Positions 10,410 through 22,364 of a stretch of DNA of 64,000 bases are shown piece after piece. Source of the stretch: Antennarius striatus (Eukaryota > Chordata > Actinopteri > Lophiiformes > Antennariidae); NCBI RefSeq assembly GCF_040054535.1, contig NC_090795.1, positions 1,165,501 to 1,229,500 on the forward strand, read 5' to 3'. The position numbers and the translations under genes are program-made. Every line of letters starts with the position of its first letter. Position 1 is the stretch's first letter. The notes under the pieces were generated by a model. It searched no databases and had not been told where the DNA came from. It saw nothing but the letters and a program-made list of their open reading frames with translations.

Positions 10410-11933
10410 TTAATCCTTGGTGACCCATCGCAGTTCGCTCTTGACGTTCTGCAGCTCTGATAGGTCGACGGCGGGTCCGGGTAGTTTGACGGCGCCCGGA
10501 AACGTCTTCTTCTCCTCCGGCGTCTGAGCGGCGGCGCCGGGCTGGTCCGGTGATGGAGCCTGAAGGACGAGAATGACAGGAAGCGTGTACCCGAGTGGAA
10601 GTGTTCATTTCCTGGAGAAAACATGGCGGCTGCTACGGAAGCCCTGAGGCGCCAAATTTACGAGAAGACGTCCAAACCTGGACTAGACGTTTAGAGATTA
10701 GCTGAACTTTCGTGAAGATGCTGGTCTCACCTCCTGTGTGTCTGCTGTCTCCTCTCTCCTCCTCACAGGATGCTCCGCCCCCGGACGCAGACCTCCCATC
10801 GGGATGTTCAGATTAGCCTGACGGACAGCGAGAGCAGCCAATGAGATTCAGTCGACTCCTCCTCCCTCTGCATGTGCGTTTCCTCGAACCCATGTCCTGT
10901 TTCGGAGCTCGACGGCGTATTTTCATTGGTCGGTAACGTTTGTTCGTTTGATCCTAACGGGAAGGGGCGGGGTTTGTTTCCCAGACAACGCGGGTTCTTC
11001 GCCTCATTCGCAGCATGTTTGCTCAGATTTGCATCCCTGCGACGTTGCTTTGGCGTGACCGTGTTCATCTTAGTGTGTTCTCCACATTCCACAGATGCTA
11101 CCAAAGGTTAAAGGTCAACAGGTTCGCTAGCGTCATCCAGCTCCCGTTAAAGGAGCCGTGGTTTCACCTGCACACGATTGTTTGTTGGGTGACACAAAAA
11201 CTACAGGAAACAAAGAGAGTCAATCAAATTTGATCCAATAAATATTTGCGAATATGTTCACAATCCGAGGAACATCCGGGAATTAGTTCCCCGAATGTTG
11301 GTGGATGGATACGACATCAGTGAGACCGGATCTCGTTCTTGTTGGTGGAGTAAAGACGTAGCTCGTGTGTTCTCGTGACTTTTGCGTTTCTTTTCATTCT
11401 CTATCATTGTTTACGTGACTTATATACAATTAATTATACACAGGTAAAGTCTGCATGTCTATTGGTTGATAAAAATATGCTTGTTTTTTTCATAATTTGT
11501 GCCTTTTTACGATGCTGGAACGGATTAAACTTGTATCTCCAGGTTTGACTGTAGTTTTTAAGCCGATCGGATGCATCGGATGGCCGATTGAATGCAGGTG
11601 AACCTGGATGACTTTGAACCGGTCACTTACGATCCTCGGAACCTCGAGTCCTGCATGGTTAGACGTGACGAAGAGCACACGGAAGAGACGATGGAGGCAC
11701 CGGAAACACGGACGACCTCCGATCGATCGCTTCCCTGCATTCAATAAATCAATAACTCAATAGATGTGATCTTCCTGTTTACGTTCGTTCACCTGCTTTA
11801 TAGGTGGAAATAAAAACCGTTGATGCTTTGCAATGATGTAAATAGCAGTAAAATGAAGCCACGCCTCCTCACCTGTGCTCAGGTGGGCGGGTCTTACCTG
11901 GAGGGCCTTAACGTTGGATGTCGGTTTGGACAT
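10410..11933 (-). CDS. smpx: Small muscle protein, X-linked (SMPX/Chisel)
   Basis: Small striated-muscle protein associated with the costameric cytoskeleton. Three coding exons on the minus strand, all phase 0: 11898-11933 ([12 protein letters not shown], donor GTAAGA), 10767-10817 ([17 protein letters not shown], acceptor CTGTCCGTCAG, donor GTGAGG) and 10410-10559 (starts APSPDQ, contains [19 protein letters not shown], ends SELRWVTKD and TAA). The product is 78 residues against 88 in human. Closely similar blocks are the NIPMG(A/G)xRPGA motif and the EEKK-PGA-KLPGPAV-LSE-QN-KSEL block. All exons are too short for ordinary ORF detection. A non-coding first exon is expected further upstream; an exact MEF2 site at 14406-14415 is a candidate muscle promoter element. 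The gene lies between klhl34 and mbtps2 as in mammals. The call is confident despite the small size. Confidence 0.9.
11270..11551 (+). mobile_element. Decayed copy of mariner-like element family A
   Basis: The block GGATGGATAC-ACATCAGTGAGACC and the following stretch through GTCTGCATGTCTA match the reverse complement of the element at 28791-29165. Its right end, GTATCTCCAGGTTTGACTG followed by TA, resembles that element's terminus. The left end is unclear. Confidence 0.6.
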
Positions 11934-13130
11934 AATCCCCCCCGCTGGTTCGCTAACCTGCGGGAAGCACGGACATTCAGATGTGTGTGTTTGAATACGT
12001 GTGTGTGTGTGTGTGTGTCAACCGTCGGGATAGCATTTCGGTTGCTAGGCAACGCATCGGGAGTGAAGCAGGTAGAGGAACTGTTCTCTGAATCATTGAT
12101 GAGAGGGAAGCAGAGTCGATGTCAAAATAAAGGCGTCTTAGTTTCAGCGGGTCCCGATTGGGAATCGATTTCTTCGTTGTCGTTCTGCGCCTTTAAACCA
12201 ACGGCCTCGGTTTCGACCAATCAAACGGCGGCTGTGATTATCACCTTCATCCTCGTGAAGACAATAAAAGGGCCGGGCGTGTTTTCCTTTCACGCCACTT
12301 TTCCTTCGCTCATGAATTACTTAAGAGGAGAAGTGAACCCGCTTTATTTTGAAGGTTCATTTCCTCATATCCTGTTTCTTTATTTTATCCTTCCTCCTTT
12401 GTTCTAATGCATTTTATTTATTTATTTATTGTTGTCTCTTTATTGATCTTATTTACTGACTTTTAGAATATTTGCTTGTGCTTCCTTTTTTTTCTTCTTC
12501 AAAATAAAACTCCGATCCGAATCAGAAAGACGACGTCTGTGATTTTTAAATCTTCTACTTATATTTATTTTTATTTCTGATGACATCACAGCAACACATT
12601 CGGATTAGCGTTAGCACAGCGCTCCTCTTCCTCACCGGCTGCTCGTCTGTTATTTTTGGACGTTGTGTTTTGGTATCCTAGAAGTTTCCATCTTATCTAC
12701 CGGCAGGAAGTGAAGGCCTTCGCTGGCAGCTGGACTCCGTTTCCATGGTGATGTTTGCACAACAACATCCAGATGGAGCTCTGCTGTCCTTGATGTCAGC
12801 CTGGACACCCTAAAATACCCCCCCACCGCCCCCCTACCAGACACGCTAATGCCTCCACGACGGGGTATTTATGTCGTCCACGAGTCGCAGCTGCCCCGGC
12901 GAGCCCTTTCGCTTTCATGCCATTTGAGCGACTCGTGTTTTAAATCGTTCACATCGTCTGAGGTTAGCAGCGTCGCTAATGCTGCGCCGCTAAAATAAAG
13001 TTAACTTCGACTTTTAACTTTCGTTCGTTTAAGTTCTTGAACTTTAAACCTGTTTTTAAATCTCTGTAATACTAAAAATGAGTTTATTCAAAACGCTGCA
13101 GTTCAATCCGTCGCTTGTTAGCAGACTAAT

Positions 13131-14130
13131 TAGCTTAGCATAAAGGAGAGGGAAATCTTAGCTTTGCTTATCTTAGCATGAGGGCTAGGTGAGTGTGATT
13201 CCTGTTGAAAGGTAAGAAAATTGAACCAAACGTCACCTTGAAAGATCAGCCAGCAGGTGATTAGCTTAGCTTAGAGTAAAGACTGGCAGTAGATGGCCAT
13301 AGTGAGCCTAGCTAGCATAGCCTAAATAATTAATCATCACCATGTTCCCGATCTATAAAGTTACAACCATTAAAACCATTAGCTTAGCCTAGCATAGAGA
13401 CTGGAATCAGTAGAAACAGGTGAGCCTAGAAAAACCAACCAAAAACTGACAAATACAGTAATCCCTCGTTCCTTGTGGGAATAATGGGAATAATGAATTC
13501 CGCGATATCGCTACCAACTATTTATCTTATTTTTTACGGTAATTTGAAGGTTAATTAACCCTTTCCAAACTGATATCAAACCACGTTCTATCTGTATTAC
13601 CTTTTCCTACACTCTGATCGACTGTTTAAAGCACTTTTGTGTCTCACGGAAGTCCGAGACTCACTTGAACGTAACGCACTTCCAGATACCATCAGCCAAT
13701 AGAATGCGAGTACAGTATCATGTGACTACCAACTACAAATCCACGATGAGGTGAAGTCGCGCGTACTGATGCATTACTGTAGTGGCTAATTAGGTTAGCC
13801 TAGCTGAGGTGCTAATAAAGAGCCAATAAAGTCACACCCGTCTATAACATTTAGCTCGATAATGTTAGCAGCTTAGCATCGGGACTGGTAGATAGTGGAC
13901 GTGATTAAAAGAACAAAACAAAATCAAAACAATCATGGCCTAAGCCCCAGGATTACTAATCAAACATTGTAAAAAAAAAGTTACACCCAGCTGTCAGTTA
14001 GCTTAGCATAAAGATTTGAAACAAGCGAAGAAGAGGGTAAAACCGAACCGCCCCGCCCCCTAAAGGTCCTGAAGATCAACTTTCACAGAGTTTAAGCTAA
14101 TGCTCTGATGCTAAGCTAGCCACCTCCCGG
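13131..14130 (+). repeat. Decayed tandem array of a TTAGCTTAGCATAAAGACTGG repeat
   Basis: Recognisable unit starts (TAGCTTAGCATAAAG and variants) at about 13131, 13261, 13379, 13871 and 13998, often preceded by AAGTTACACC. Spacing is about 118-130 bases once the inserted element at 13456-13779 is discounted. The phrase is familiar from repeats common in spiny-rayed fish (from memory). Confidence 0.65.
13456..13779 (+). mobile_element. Small TIR element, family B, copy 1
   Basis: Starts CAGTAATCCCTCG and ends in GCATTACTG, flanked by TA on both sides (13454-13455 and 13780-13781), as in mariner-type insertions. The internal part closely matches the reverse strand at 56573-56800. Length 324 bp, no coding capacity. 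Confidence 0.75.
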
Positions 14131-14405
14131 CATTAGCATGACATGCGGCGTACGGACTGGAGACCAGAGCTTCATTTAATCCCAACGACGCAAATTCCTT
14201 CCATTATGGGAGGAAACATGAACACACACATCAGCATAAACAAATCAGATGCAACCTACCGACTGGTCTCCGGTTCAGGAACTGGTTCTATCCATCTCTA
14301 CTGGTTTCTATCCCCTCTTCATCTTTCTATCTTCTCCTCCCTCTCTCCCTCTCTCTCTCTCTCTCTCTCCAGAAGGATTCCTCTCATATCTGGGATTTGT
14401 TCTCA

Positions 14406-14415
14406 CTATAAATAG
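14406..14415. promoter_or_regulatory. MEF2-type site upstream of smpx
   Basis: CTATAAATAG fits the MEF2 consensus YTA(A/T)4TAR exactly on both strands. It lies 2.5 kb upstream of the smpx start codon. Smpx is muscle-specific, so it could serve as promoter or TATA-like element; function is inferred. Confidence 0.4.
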
Positions 14416-14661
14416 ACGACTGTTCCACAGAAGGACCTGCTTTCTCTCCACGCTCTCCAAAACACCATCGGACGGTTGTCGTCGCTTTAACACGACCTCA
14501 CGCGAACGTTGTTTCTACTCTTCATTAAAGGACAGTAATCAGATTACTAGCATACTTTTTTTACCCCAACTTTACTTGTGTTTGTTTTCAAAAGCTTTGG
14601 AAAGTTAGAAAAGTTGGGAAAAAAAGTGTGAATATCATTTTTTTAAAAATGGAATTGGATG

Positions 14662-14714
<53 letters not shown>
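14662..14714. repeat. (CAT)n microsatellite
   Basis: About 17 uninterrupted CAT units. Confidence 0.97.
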
Positions 14715-16639
14715 CTCTTAATGACACATATTGATTGCGTTCACACAGGCTGTAATAAGTGAATACATAGAACGCCAAACAAGAGTAAAGCTAAAGTTAG
14801 TGCTAATGCTAATCATGTGCTAAAATGTTTGTTTTTTTATTTTTTTACGCCTCGTTTTGAAGTTTCTTCTTCTGTCGTTTTAAAATGAAACCAGTTGTGA
14901 GAATCATAGAAGAAGAACTGTGACGCTCTGTAACTCCCGATGCTCTCCTGTCGCCCCCGGAGACCAAAACCGAGCTGCCCTATTTCTGCCGCTGCTCAAA
15001 CAGTTAGCGATGACGCCGCTGCAGCAACCGACACACAACCGACACACAACCGACACGCGACAGATGGTAGCTGACAGGGAGGTGTGTGTGTCTCTCTTAC
15101 CTGCTGCCGCTCGCTGCTCTGCCCTGCCCGCCCGTCTCTCAGGTCCTCCTGTGCTACCTGACCTGCCTCCGCTCGTCCTGATTGGCTGGGTGTCACGCTG
15201 AGCTCCGCCCACTGGTGTGAGCTCTTGTTCTGTCTCACCTGACGGGTCCGCTGTGTGTCCAGGTAGTAAAAGAAGTTTGTTATATATCAATGTGTAAATA
15301 CACTAGTTTGACCTTTGACCTCTACAGATAGAGGCCTGTTTATTGTTTTTAGCAACATGCTAAATTTGAATAGCGTGGTGGAACATTAAAGGAAGAATTT
15401 ACATCTTCTATTCACCTTTGTTCATCGAAATGAGAGGAAGAAGAAAGAAGAATTCACTGAACATAAAATAATTCTATAGCCTACGATGAGCTGGCGTCTC
15501 ATCCAGGGTGTACCCTGCCTCTTGCCCGTATCCATCTGACTCCTGTATGGACCTCATACTGATTTCATGCGCACACTAACCTCCACGCTAAAAGCATTAG
15601 CCTGTACCCTGGCAAATACACCATGTACATGCTACATGCTAACTACTGGCTAACTAAAGATCTGGTCTGGAAGACGCTCTCGCACATGTCCATCCGGGTG
15701 AATGCTAATGCTGTTAGCTTGTTTGCATTTAAAACTACTCCCCATCTCTTCTGTCGCTCCAGACATTTTATGAAAATGAAGAAACGTAGATGTGAAGAAC
15801 TTCAACATGATTTGAGGATTGAATTTTAATTTTTTAGGTGAACTGTTCCTTTAAGAGAAGAAAATAATACAGGAGCTGCATTTAAATAGTAGAAAAACAT
15901 GGAAGACTATGAACTCAATGTTCTATTTTCTTAAATTTCTTTACGACTGTCAATTTGTTTATTAGATCTACGTTTAGAATATTTAAATTTGGTAATAAAA
16001 CCAGGCGTTCAGCGCTGGTGGGCGGGACCGAAGGCGGTAAAAACAAAGATGACTCATTCCTCCGGTGTGTGATCCTTTCATTACAGATCAGATAACTGCT
16101 TAATTGTCTGGCAGAGGAAGTTGTTGTTGTTTTAAATCTGAACTTCCCCTGACAAAAAATACAACAACATCCACACATTTTCTGTTTCCTAAAATAAAGC
16201 TTTAATGCTGTAACGCTGGAGTCGAGGTGAAAAGCATCCACACTTCATCCAGTTTTATGTCCTCTTGGTCACATTTATGGCTTCATGAGTCAGACCTGGT
16301 TTCTTCGCTGCGTATGAGTCAGACGGTCAACATTTATTTATTGGTGTCCTTTTACTTTCCCGACCTTTTGGTGAAATGAAACCCAATATCCACACTCGCA
16401 CTTTCAGGTTTTATTCCTGCAGCTCGGCTGCAGCAGCTATAAAAACACCAAACCACCTTCAAGTTGTATTGGTAAATTTTATTTTATTTTTTTCTTAATA
16501 TGTGCAAAATATAACCAATAAACCTTTTATAACAGTCTAAATACTGTAATTTGGCAATTTCTAATGGAGGAAGTTCTCCAGCTCACCACCTGGTGGTGGT
16601 GTCGCACCGCCTGTTTGAGTTGAGCACAAAAAAAAGACC

Positions 16640-16879
16640 CGAAGAAGAAGCAAACCCGGAAGTCATCTCCCCGGATCAGCGCTGACGGCTCTTCTCTTCC
16701 ACCGCATCCCCGATCGGAAGCTGTTTCCTCCGCCTGCGTCCCGCGTTGAGATGCGGGCGTTGATTTAGCGGCGGACACGCGTGGCTGCGGTGAGCTGCGT
16801 GACGGACGTGCGGGGCGGCGGAGTGATGGCGGCGGCGCAGCTAGCTCGTTGGAGTCCCCGGAGAGCCCTCTGATGCAGG
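16640..16879 (+). promoter_or_regulatory. GC-rich promoter region of mbtps2
   Basis: CpG-dense 5' flank (many CG in 16650-16870) directly before the ATG at 16880, in contrast to AT-rich DNA before 16560. It is consistent with a housekeeping CpG-island promoter. No TATA box seen. Confidence 0.6.
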
Positions 16880-19800
16880 ATGATCCCCGTGCCGCTGCTG
16901 GTGTGCGTGATGGCGGCCTGGTGCGCCGTCTACCTGGCCGACACGCTGCTAAAGGTGAGTCCACCTGATGCTAATGATGTTAGCTAGCTGTAGCGGTGAG
17001 CTAATGCTAGCTGACACCTGAGGCTAAAGCACATGTGTCAAACTTAAGCCCGGGGGCCAAATATGGCCCGCCACATCATTTCATGTGGCCCGCGAGAGCA
17101 TTAAAGGTCAGTGTCTCCAAAAGTAAATAGGTCAAAAGTGTGCTTTGTCCAAAAACTACATTTCCCACAATGCAGTAATTCAACTCATTTTAAGTGACAA
17201 AAACATGTTGAACAAAGTTAACGTCCTGACGTGTGTCTGATGTTATTTTTCTTCATTCATTGATAGTTTGATCCTTGATTGATGGAGTTCTGTGGGTTTA
17301 ATAGTTCAGTTATTTAACATTAAGGAGTAGTTACATTTACTTTATATTGAGTTACATTCAGTTACATTTATTAGTTACATCTGGCCCTTTGGGGACAGAC
17401 ATGGTGCTGATGATGTGGCCCTCGGTGAAAATGAGTTTGACACCTGATGCTAAAGCTATCAGCTAGCTGGTGAGCCAATGCTAGCTAGGACGTTTTGATT
17501 AGCTAGCAGTGGCCGGTATTAGCTGCTAGCTTTTAGCTTTAGCTGAGCAGGAACTGGTTTAAATCTGTTTGTATGTGTTTGTTATCACCAGTATAGCTAT
17601 GTAAGATAAAATAACATGTATGTTGTATGTTTACGATGTTGTATGTAATATATTTATGGTTTTAATGGCTGTGTTTGTTCAGTTTTAACTTGTTTCATAG
17701 GATTTGACGTCTACTCCTGCAGGACTGACAGGTCCAGTAGCGTTAGCGTCTGTTTTCTTCAGCACCAGTGACATCATCAGTTCTTCTCCCCAGTCTTCTC
17801 CGACTCACCGGATCAACTACGAGTCCTGGTTGGCCAGTCGGGGCGTGGCGTTGGCGCCCTTCCACATCAGATGGCAGACCACCATGTTCAACCGGCTGTT
17901 CGGTTACTGCGCCCGCATCAACCCCCGGGTCCTGCATTTGTGGTGAGACGCGCCCTGCCCCCGCCCGCTTCACCACTTCCTGGTGAAGTCACTGGTGCGA
18001 TAAAAGGTGCGTCGGGTCTCGTGTTTTCCGTCCTCCAGGTTTAACGGCGGCCTGGTGTTCGGGATCGGCGCCATGCTGGGGTCGGTGGTGCTGCTGGTGA
18101 AGACGCTGCAGCAGACGCTCGCTCAGATGACGACGGACAACCCCCGCATCGGGGGCCAGCAGGCGCTGCAGGTGGTGGTAGGTTCCAGAGCCTGTCGCGT
18201 TAATGAGAGCGCCCCCCGGTGGGGGCCGCACAAGTGATTCACGGGAAGATATTAGTTGCCGTTTATAAGCGGGCAGCCTGGAGCGGCGCCACACGGTGAA
18301 AACCGAGCAGGTGTTTCCTCATTAGAGGGAGAAATCCTCCTCTTCCTCCTCTTCCTCCTCTTCCTCTCGTCTTCAGGTCCCAGGCGTCAACCTGCCCTCC
18401 AGCCAGCTGGCCTACTTCTTCATCGCCCTGCTGCTCAGCGGCGTCATACATGAGCTGGGACACGCCGTGGCGGCGCTGAGGTGAGACAGGACACGGGGTC
18501 TGTTACTGTGACAACCAGCAGCACGGGGTCGCCATCCATGGCGCAGCTGGCACAAATACAAACCAGTGGCTAATGGAAGCTAGCTACAACCCAGTCCTTG
18601 CTTCCAGTAGTATGCTAAGATTAGCATGTTAGCATTCAGAGTGTGGTTCCACCACTGGAGCGGTCTCACAGACTTCCTGTTTGACTTCCTGTTTGACTTC
18701 CTGTTTGACTTCCTGCCTCCTTCCTGATCCTCTTCCTCCTGTCCCGCGTTGCAGGGAGCAGGTCCGCGTGAACGGCTTCGGCGTCTTCGTCTTCGTCCTG
18801 TACCCCGGCGCCTTCGTGGACCTCTTCACCACGCACCTCAACCTGGTGTCGCCCACCCAGCAGCTCCGCATCTTCTGCGCTGGTGAGACCGACGTTACCG
18901 TGGCGGTTGGTCGGACGCCTTCACAGCCGATGTTTAGCGTACGGTTAGCTAACATTAAACCGTCTGCTGGTTGTTGCTTCTGTTTGTCTTGAAGGTGAAT
19001 GTTTGAAGTTGCTCAGAAGCTAATGATGCTAATTTGAATGATTTTGGTCAGCTGTATTATCGCTAACGCTACTGAGGTCTGCTCGTGTATTTGGTCCAAT
19101 TTTTTCCGGAACATGCTGGAGCCAAACTTCCAGGTGTGATGTCACTTCCTCCCTGGAGCCTCTGGGGGGCGGCGACGAGTCGCTGCTAAACAACCTGAGA
19201 TATGAACCTGCCTGAAAAGCCCTTCCTCTGCTGAAGGGAGACAGGAGGAGCCCTGAGGCGAGGAGGACGCTTGTCCCATCGGGGGGGGGGGGGCATAACG
19301 GCGAGCTGGGCGGAGCTAAAGGAGGCGTTCAGAGAGATGTATGTTTCTTCACCAAACATGATGTCATCGGCCAATGAGAACGGTCCCCGCCTGTCGTCTC
19401 GTGTAATTTAGATGCGACACAGGTGAAGGTGGTTACCATGGCGACAGCATGCAGTCTGAACGTGACCAATCAGAGCCTCGTTCAGACACACGTGTGTGTG
19501 TGTGTGTGTGTGTTTCTGCTTCCAGGAGTGTGGCACAACTTCATTCTGTGTGTGGCGGCGTTGGCCTTCCTCTTCCTGTTGCCCGTCTTCCTGTTTCCTG
19601 TTTACACCACCGGAGGCGGGGCTCTGGTCACCGAGGTCGTCCAGGTCAGCGCACGAGGTTTTTCAACCAACCAATCACAGCGTTTTTTGATCATGATGTG
19701 GGCGGAGCTCTTTCTCTCTTCCCACTCCCCTCCCCTTCTTTTCTGATTGGCCGTTAGCTTAGCATTTAGCTCGAGGTGCTGTGTGTCTCAGGGCTCGGCG

Positions 19801-20151
19801 GCCGACGGGCCCCGGGGCCTGGCGGTGGGCGACATCATCAGGGGGCTGGAGGATTGCCCCGTCGGGGGGGTGGAGGACTGGACCGGCTGCCTGTCTCACC
19901 TCGCCCACGCCCCACAGACGGGCTACTGCGTCCCGGCGGCCAGCCTGCAGCCCAGCTGGGCCCACGGGCGAGGTGAGGCGGCGTATCGATGACGCCATCG
20001 ATCGGCCGATCGATCAGAAGCGTCAGCTGGTTTCTCTTCGTCCTCCAGCTTTCAAGCGATTGGACGGAACGATGGATTGTTGTAGCAACAACAGCCTGAC
20101 GGACCTCTGCTTCTCCTACAGCAAACCAGAGGGCAGGAACAGCAGAGAGGT

Positions 20152-20217
<66 letters not shown>

Positions 20218-21528
20218 TCAGGGTCTTGATCTCGCTTCTCGGGCGTTTCCTTGGGGGCTAAGTTGTGGTGAAACGACCTTCGATTCTGTCTGATCGTCTC
20301 CTCCTGACTCCGCCCCTCTGGCTCCGCCCCCTCCAGTTCGCCTGCATGCCGGTGCGTCGGATGGTGACGGGAACGCGGGCGTGTCGCTCCGACGCCGAAT
20401 GCTCCTCCTCCGCCGCCGCCAGCGTGTGCGTGACGCCGTCTCTGGAGAACCAGACGCGCTTCATCCGCGTGGCGCACCCCCCCGGCGCCCCCATGCTGTT
20501 CGTGGGGTACCCGCCGCACCTGCAGTACGCCGGTAGGTACTTCCTGTTTACGTCTGCTTCACGCCTGAGAATGAAGAAATCCGTCTGACTCGCCGACCGG
20601 GAGGCGCAACAACATGTTGTTCTGTAGCTAGGCCCCGCCTCCAAGGAGGCGTGTCCTTTAATTGCTGTTTACGCGGCTGCAGGCCTGCGCCGGTCTGCGT
20701 GTTGTAAACTGTCGGATGAAGCCTGTCATCAGTCGTATGGACTCGTGTCGTGACTCAGACGTCTTGTTTCCTCCCAGTGAGTCTCACCAACTTCGTCCCG
20801 CGCTTCAGCTTCCTCCATCTGGACCTGCCCGTCTTCCTGGAGACGTTCTGCAAGTATCCTTACCTGTCTGGGGGAGTAATCAGATTACTGGACGGATTAT
20901 GGATGGATGGATGGATGGATGACACTAGTTCAGGGTATTATTGATTAATAACACAAATAGTCGCCTCCTCCTGCAGCTGCAGAGAGAAGATCCACAAATG
21001 AGACCTAAAGAGGCGCTAGTAGCAGTTAGCGGCTAGTAGCACTGCTGTGACGACGTAGCCTTGAAACAACTGTTTTTATTTTAAACTTTTTAATCAGTCA
21101 GACCTAGCCGCGGCGGCGGTGAGCTAATCTCCCGCGGTTTAGCGTCACTTATCGACCTGCCGCTCGTGTCCTTGGTTGATGACACGCTTTGTTCTTTCTA
21201 AATGAACCGGAGTTCTTCTCCAGACCGGCTACGTATGCTAACACATGCTAACACCTTTAGCCAACATGGGAACCGAAGCCTCTTTAACACCCCCCCGCCT
21301 CTCAGATACGTGGTGTCCCTCTCCGGCGCGCTGGCCGTGGTGAACTCGGTGCCGTGCTTCGCCCTGGACGGGCAGTGGATGCTCAACGCGCTGCTGGAGG
21401 CCACGCTGGTCACCGTGGTAACCGACCGGCAGAAACGCGAGCTGATCGGTTTCTTCCTGCTGCTGGGGGGCAGCGTCCTGCTAGCGGCTAACGTGGCTCT
21501 GGGCCTGTGGATGGTCACGGCGCGGTAG
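16880..21528 (+). CDS. mbtps2: Membrane-bound transcription factor site-2 protease (S2P)
   Basis: Intramembrane zinc metalloprotease (M50) of the Golgi that releases SREBPs and ATF6 after site-1 cleavage. Eleven exons: 16880-16954, 17794-17942, 18039-18177, 18377-18480, 18755-18882, 19526-19644, 19792-19972, 20049-20149, 20337-20532, 20778-20853, 21306-21528. They give 496 residues without a frameshift. Key residues: HELGH at residues 146-150 (18449-18463) and LDG with its Asp at about residue 444 (21364-21372), the zinc ligands of this family. The start [10 protein letters not shown] and the end [16 protein letters not shown] match human S2P. Cysteine-rich luminal blocks ([27 protein letters not shown]) are present. 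It is 23 residues shorter than human mainly because the poly-serine run before the VVVPG segment is absent. Intron 1 carries a hAT-like element; intron 8 begins with (AC)n. Confidence 0.97.
17031..17448 (+). mobile_element. hAT-like non-autonomous element in mbtps2 intron 1
   Basis: 418 bp flanked by an exact 8-bp duplication GCTAAAGC (17023-17030 and 17449-17456), the hAT hallmark. The ends are inverted copies of a GTGTCAAACT core (ACATGTGTCAAACTTAAG at left, ATCAGGTGTCAAACTCATTT reading in from the right), with GGGCC-rich subterminal parts. Confidence 0.82.
18671..18718. repeat. 12-bp minisatellite GACTTCCTGTTT x4
   Basis: Unit starts at 18671, 18683, 18695 and 18707, the last one diverged. 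Lies in mbtps2 intron 4 just before its acceptor. Confidence 0.95.
20153..20215. repeat. (AC)n microsatellite at an mbtps2 splice donor
   Basis: 63 bp of uninterrupted AC starting 3 bases inside intron 8 (donor GTGACA at 20150). Confidence 0.97.
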
Positions 21529-21964
21529 CCCAGACGCCGGCCCGTTAACCCTTTCCCTCCCGGACTCAGAGCCGTTGGGACCGTCAGGCTGTGAGTACGA
21601 CGCCGTCGTTCCTGGAGATGGTGGGATATTTCAGGCTGGAAACAAGTAACCGCCTCCAAACGACAGAAGCACAAACACAAAATGCACTAGCTGTGAAGCT
21701 CCTGATCCGATCTGACTGTTTACGAGTCTCGCCAAATCTGAATATCTATTCTGTGATTGTGTTTCTTTTTTTTTTTAAGGGTTTGAGATTAAAAAATATT
21801 TAAATATTCTTTAATTTGTCAAGATGTTCGACCCACATTAGCGCTGGAGCAACAAACCCATCCGATGCGGGTCGTAGTCGCCTGAAGGTCTTTCGTTGTG
21901 GTGGAAAAATGTTTTCCTCAAATCTTCTCACTGTGTAAATTCAAATCTTTCTGGAAAACTGTGG

Positions 21965-21970
21965 AATAAA
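21965..21970 (+). terminator. Polyadenylation signal of mbtps2
   Basis: AATAAA about 440 bases after the stop codon, in AT-rich 3' UTR, with a GT-containing stretch downstream. Confidence 0.65.
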
Positions 21971-22190
21971 CAAAACTGGTGACTCCCCGTGAAGCTGCCT
22001 CTCATTCGTTTGACCTATGACCTCCACGAGTGAGGCTGCTGTCGCGTCATTGGTCGGTCTGTTAGTAGGATTACCAACCAAGACTGGGTTCCAACAGTCG
22101 TGGTTGAAGAAATGGAACTGACAGAATTACCACGCAGATTTTCAGACTTTAGACGAAAATTTTGCATAAAGATTTCTTCAAACAGGTTAT

Positions 22191-22235
22191 GCTAGCTAGT
22201 AGCTACGCTAGCTAGTAGCTACGCTAGGTAGTAGC
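22191..22235. repeat. 16-bp tandem repeat, 2.8 copies
   Basis: GCTAGCTAGTAGCTAC starts at 22191 and 22207, with a partial third copy at 22223. Confidence 0.95.
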
Positions 22236-22364
22236 AAACCAACAAATGTGAGAAAAACTTCTTGATAGAGGAAATTAATTCCAGGATTTATAGATTATAT
22301 AAACAATGTCAAAGTTGTAGTTCTATCCCCGTCTTTGTGCATAAAGTCAATGGGGTCCATCTTC

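Larger units (their letters stand above)
11934..16639. other. Upstream region of smpx / spacer to mbtps2
   Basis: About 4.7 kb without supported coding exons. It contains a decayed tandem array (13131-14130) interrupted by a small transposon, an exact MEF2 motif (14406-14415), a (CT)n tract near 14345, (CAT)n at 14662-14714 and a dispersed-repeat tail at 15485-15535. The open frame at 11820-12407 looks like noise. Confidence 0.55.

Noticed and set aside
11820..12407. 195-residue plus-strand open frame
   Set aside because: Covers smpx coding exon 1 in antisense and a GT microsatellite; low-complexity and no recognised domain.
16527..16964. 145-residue minus-strand open frame at the mbtps2 start
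   Set aside because: Antisense of the mbtps2 CpG-rich promoter and exon 1; Arg/Pro/Ser-rich composition artefact.
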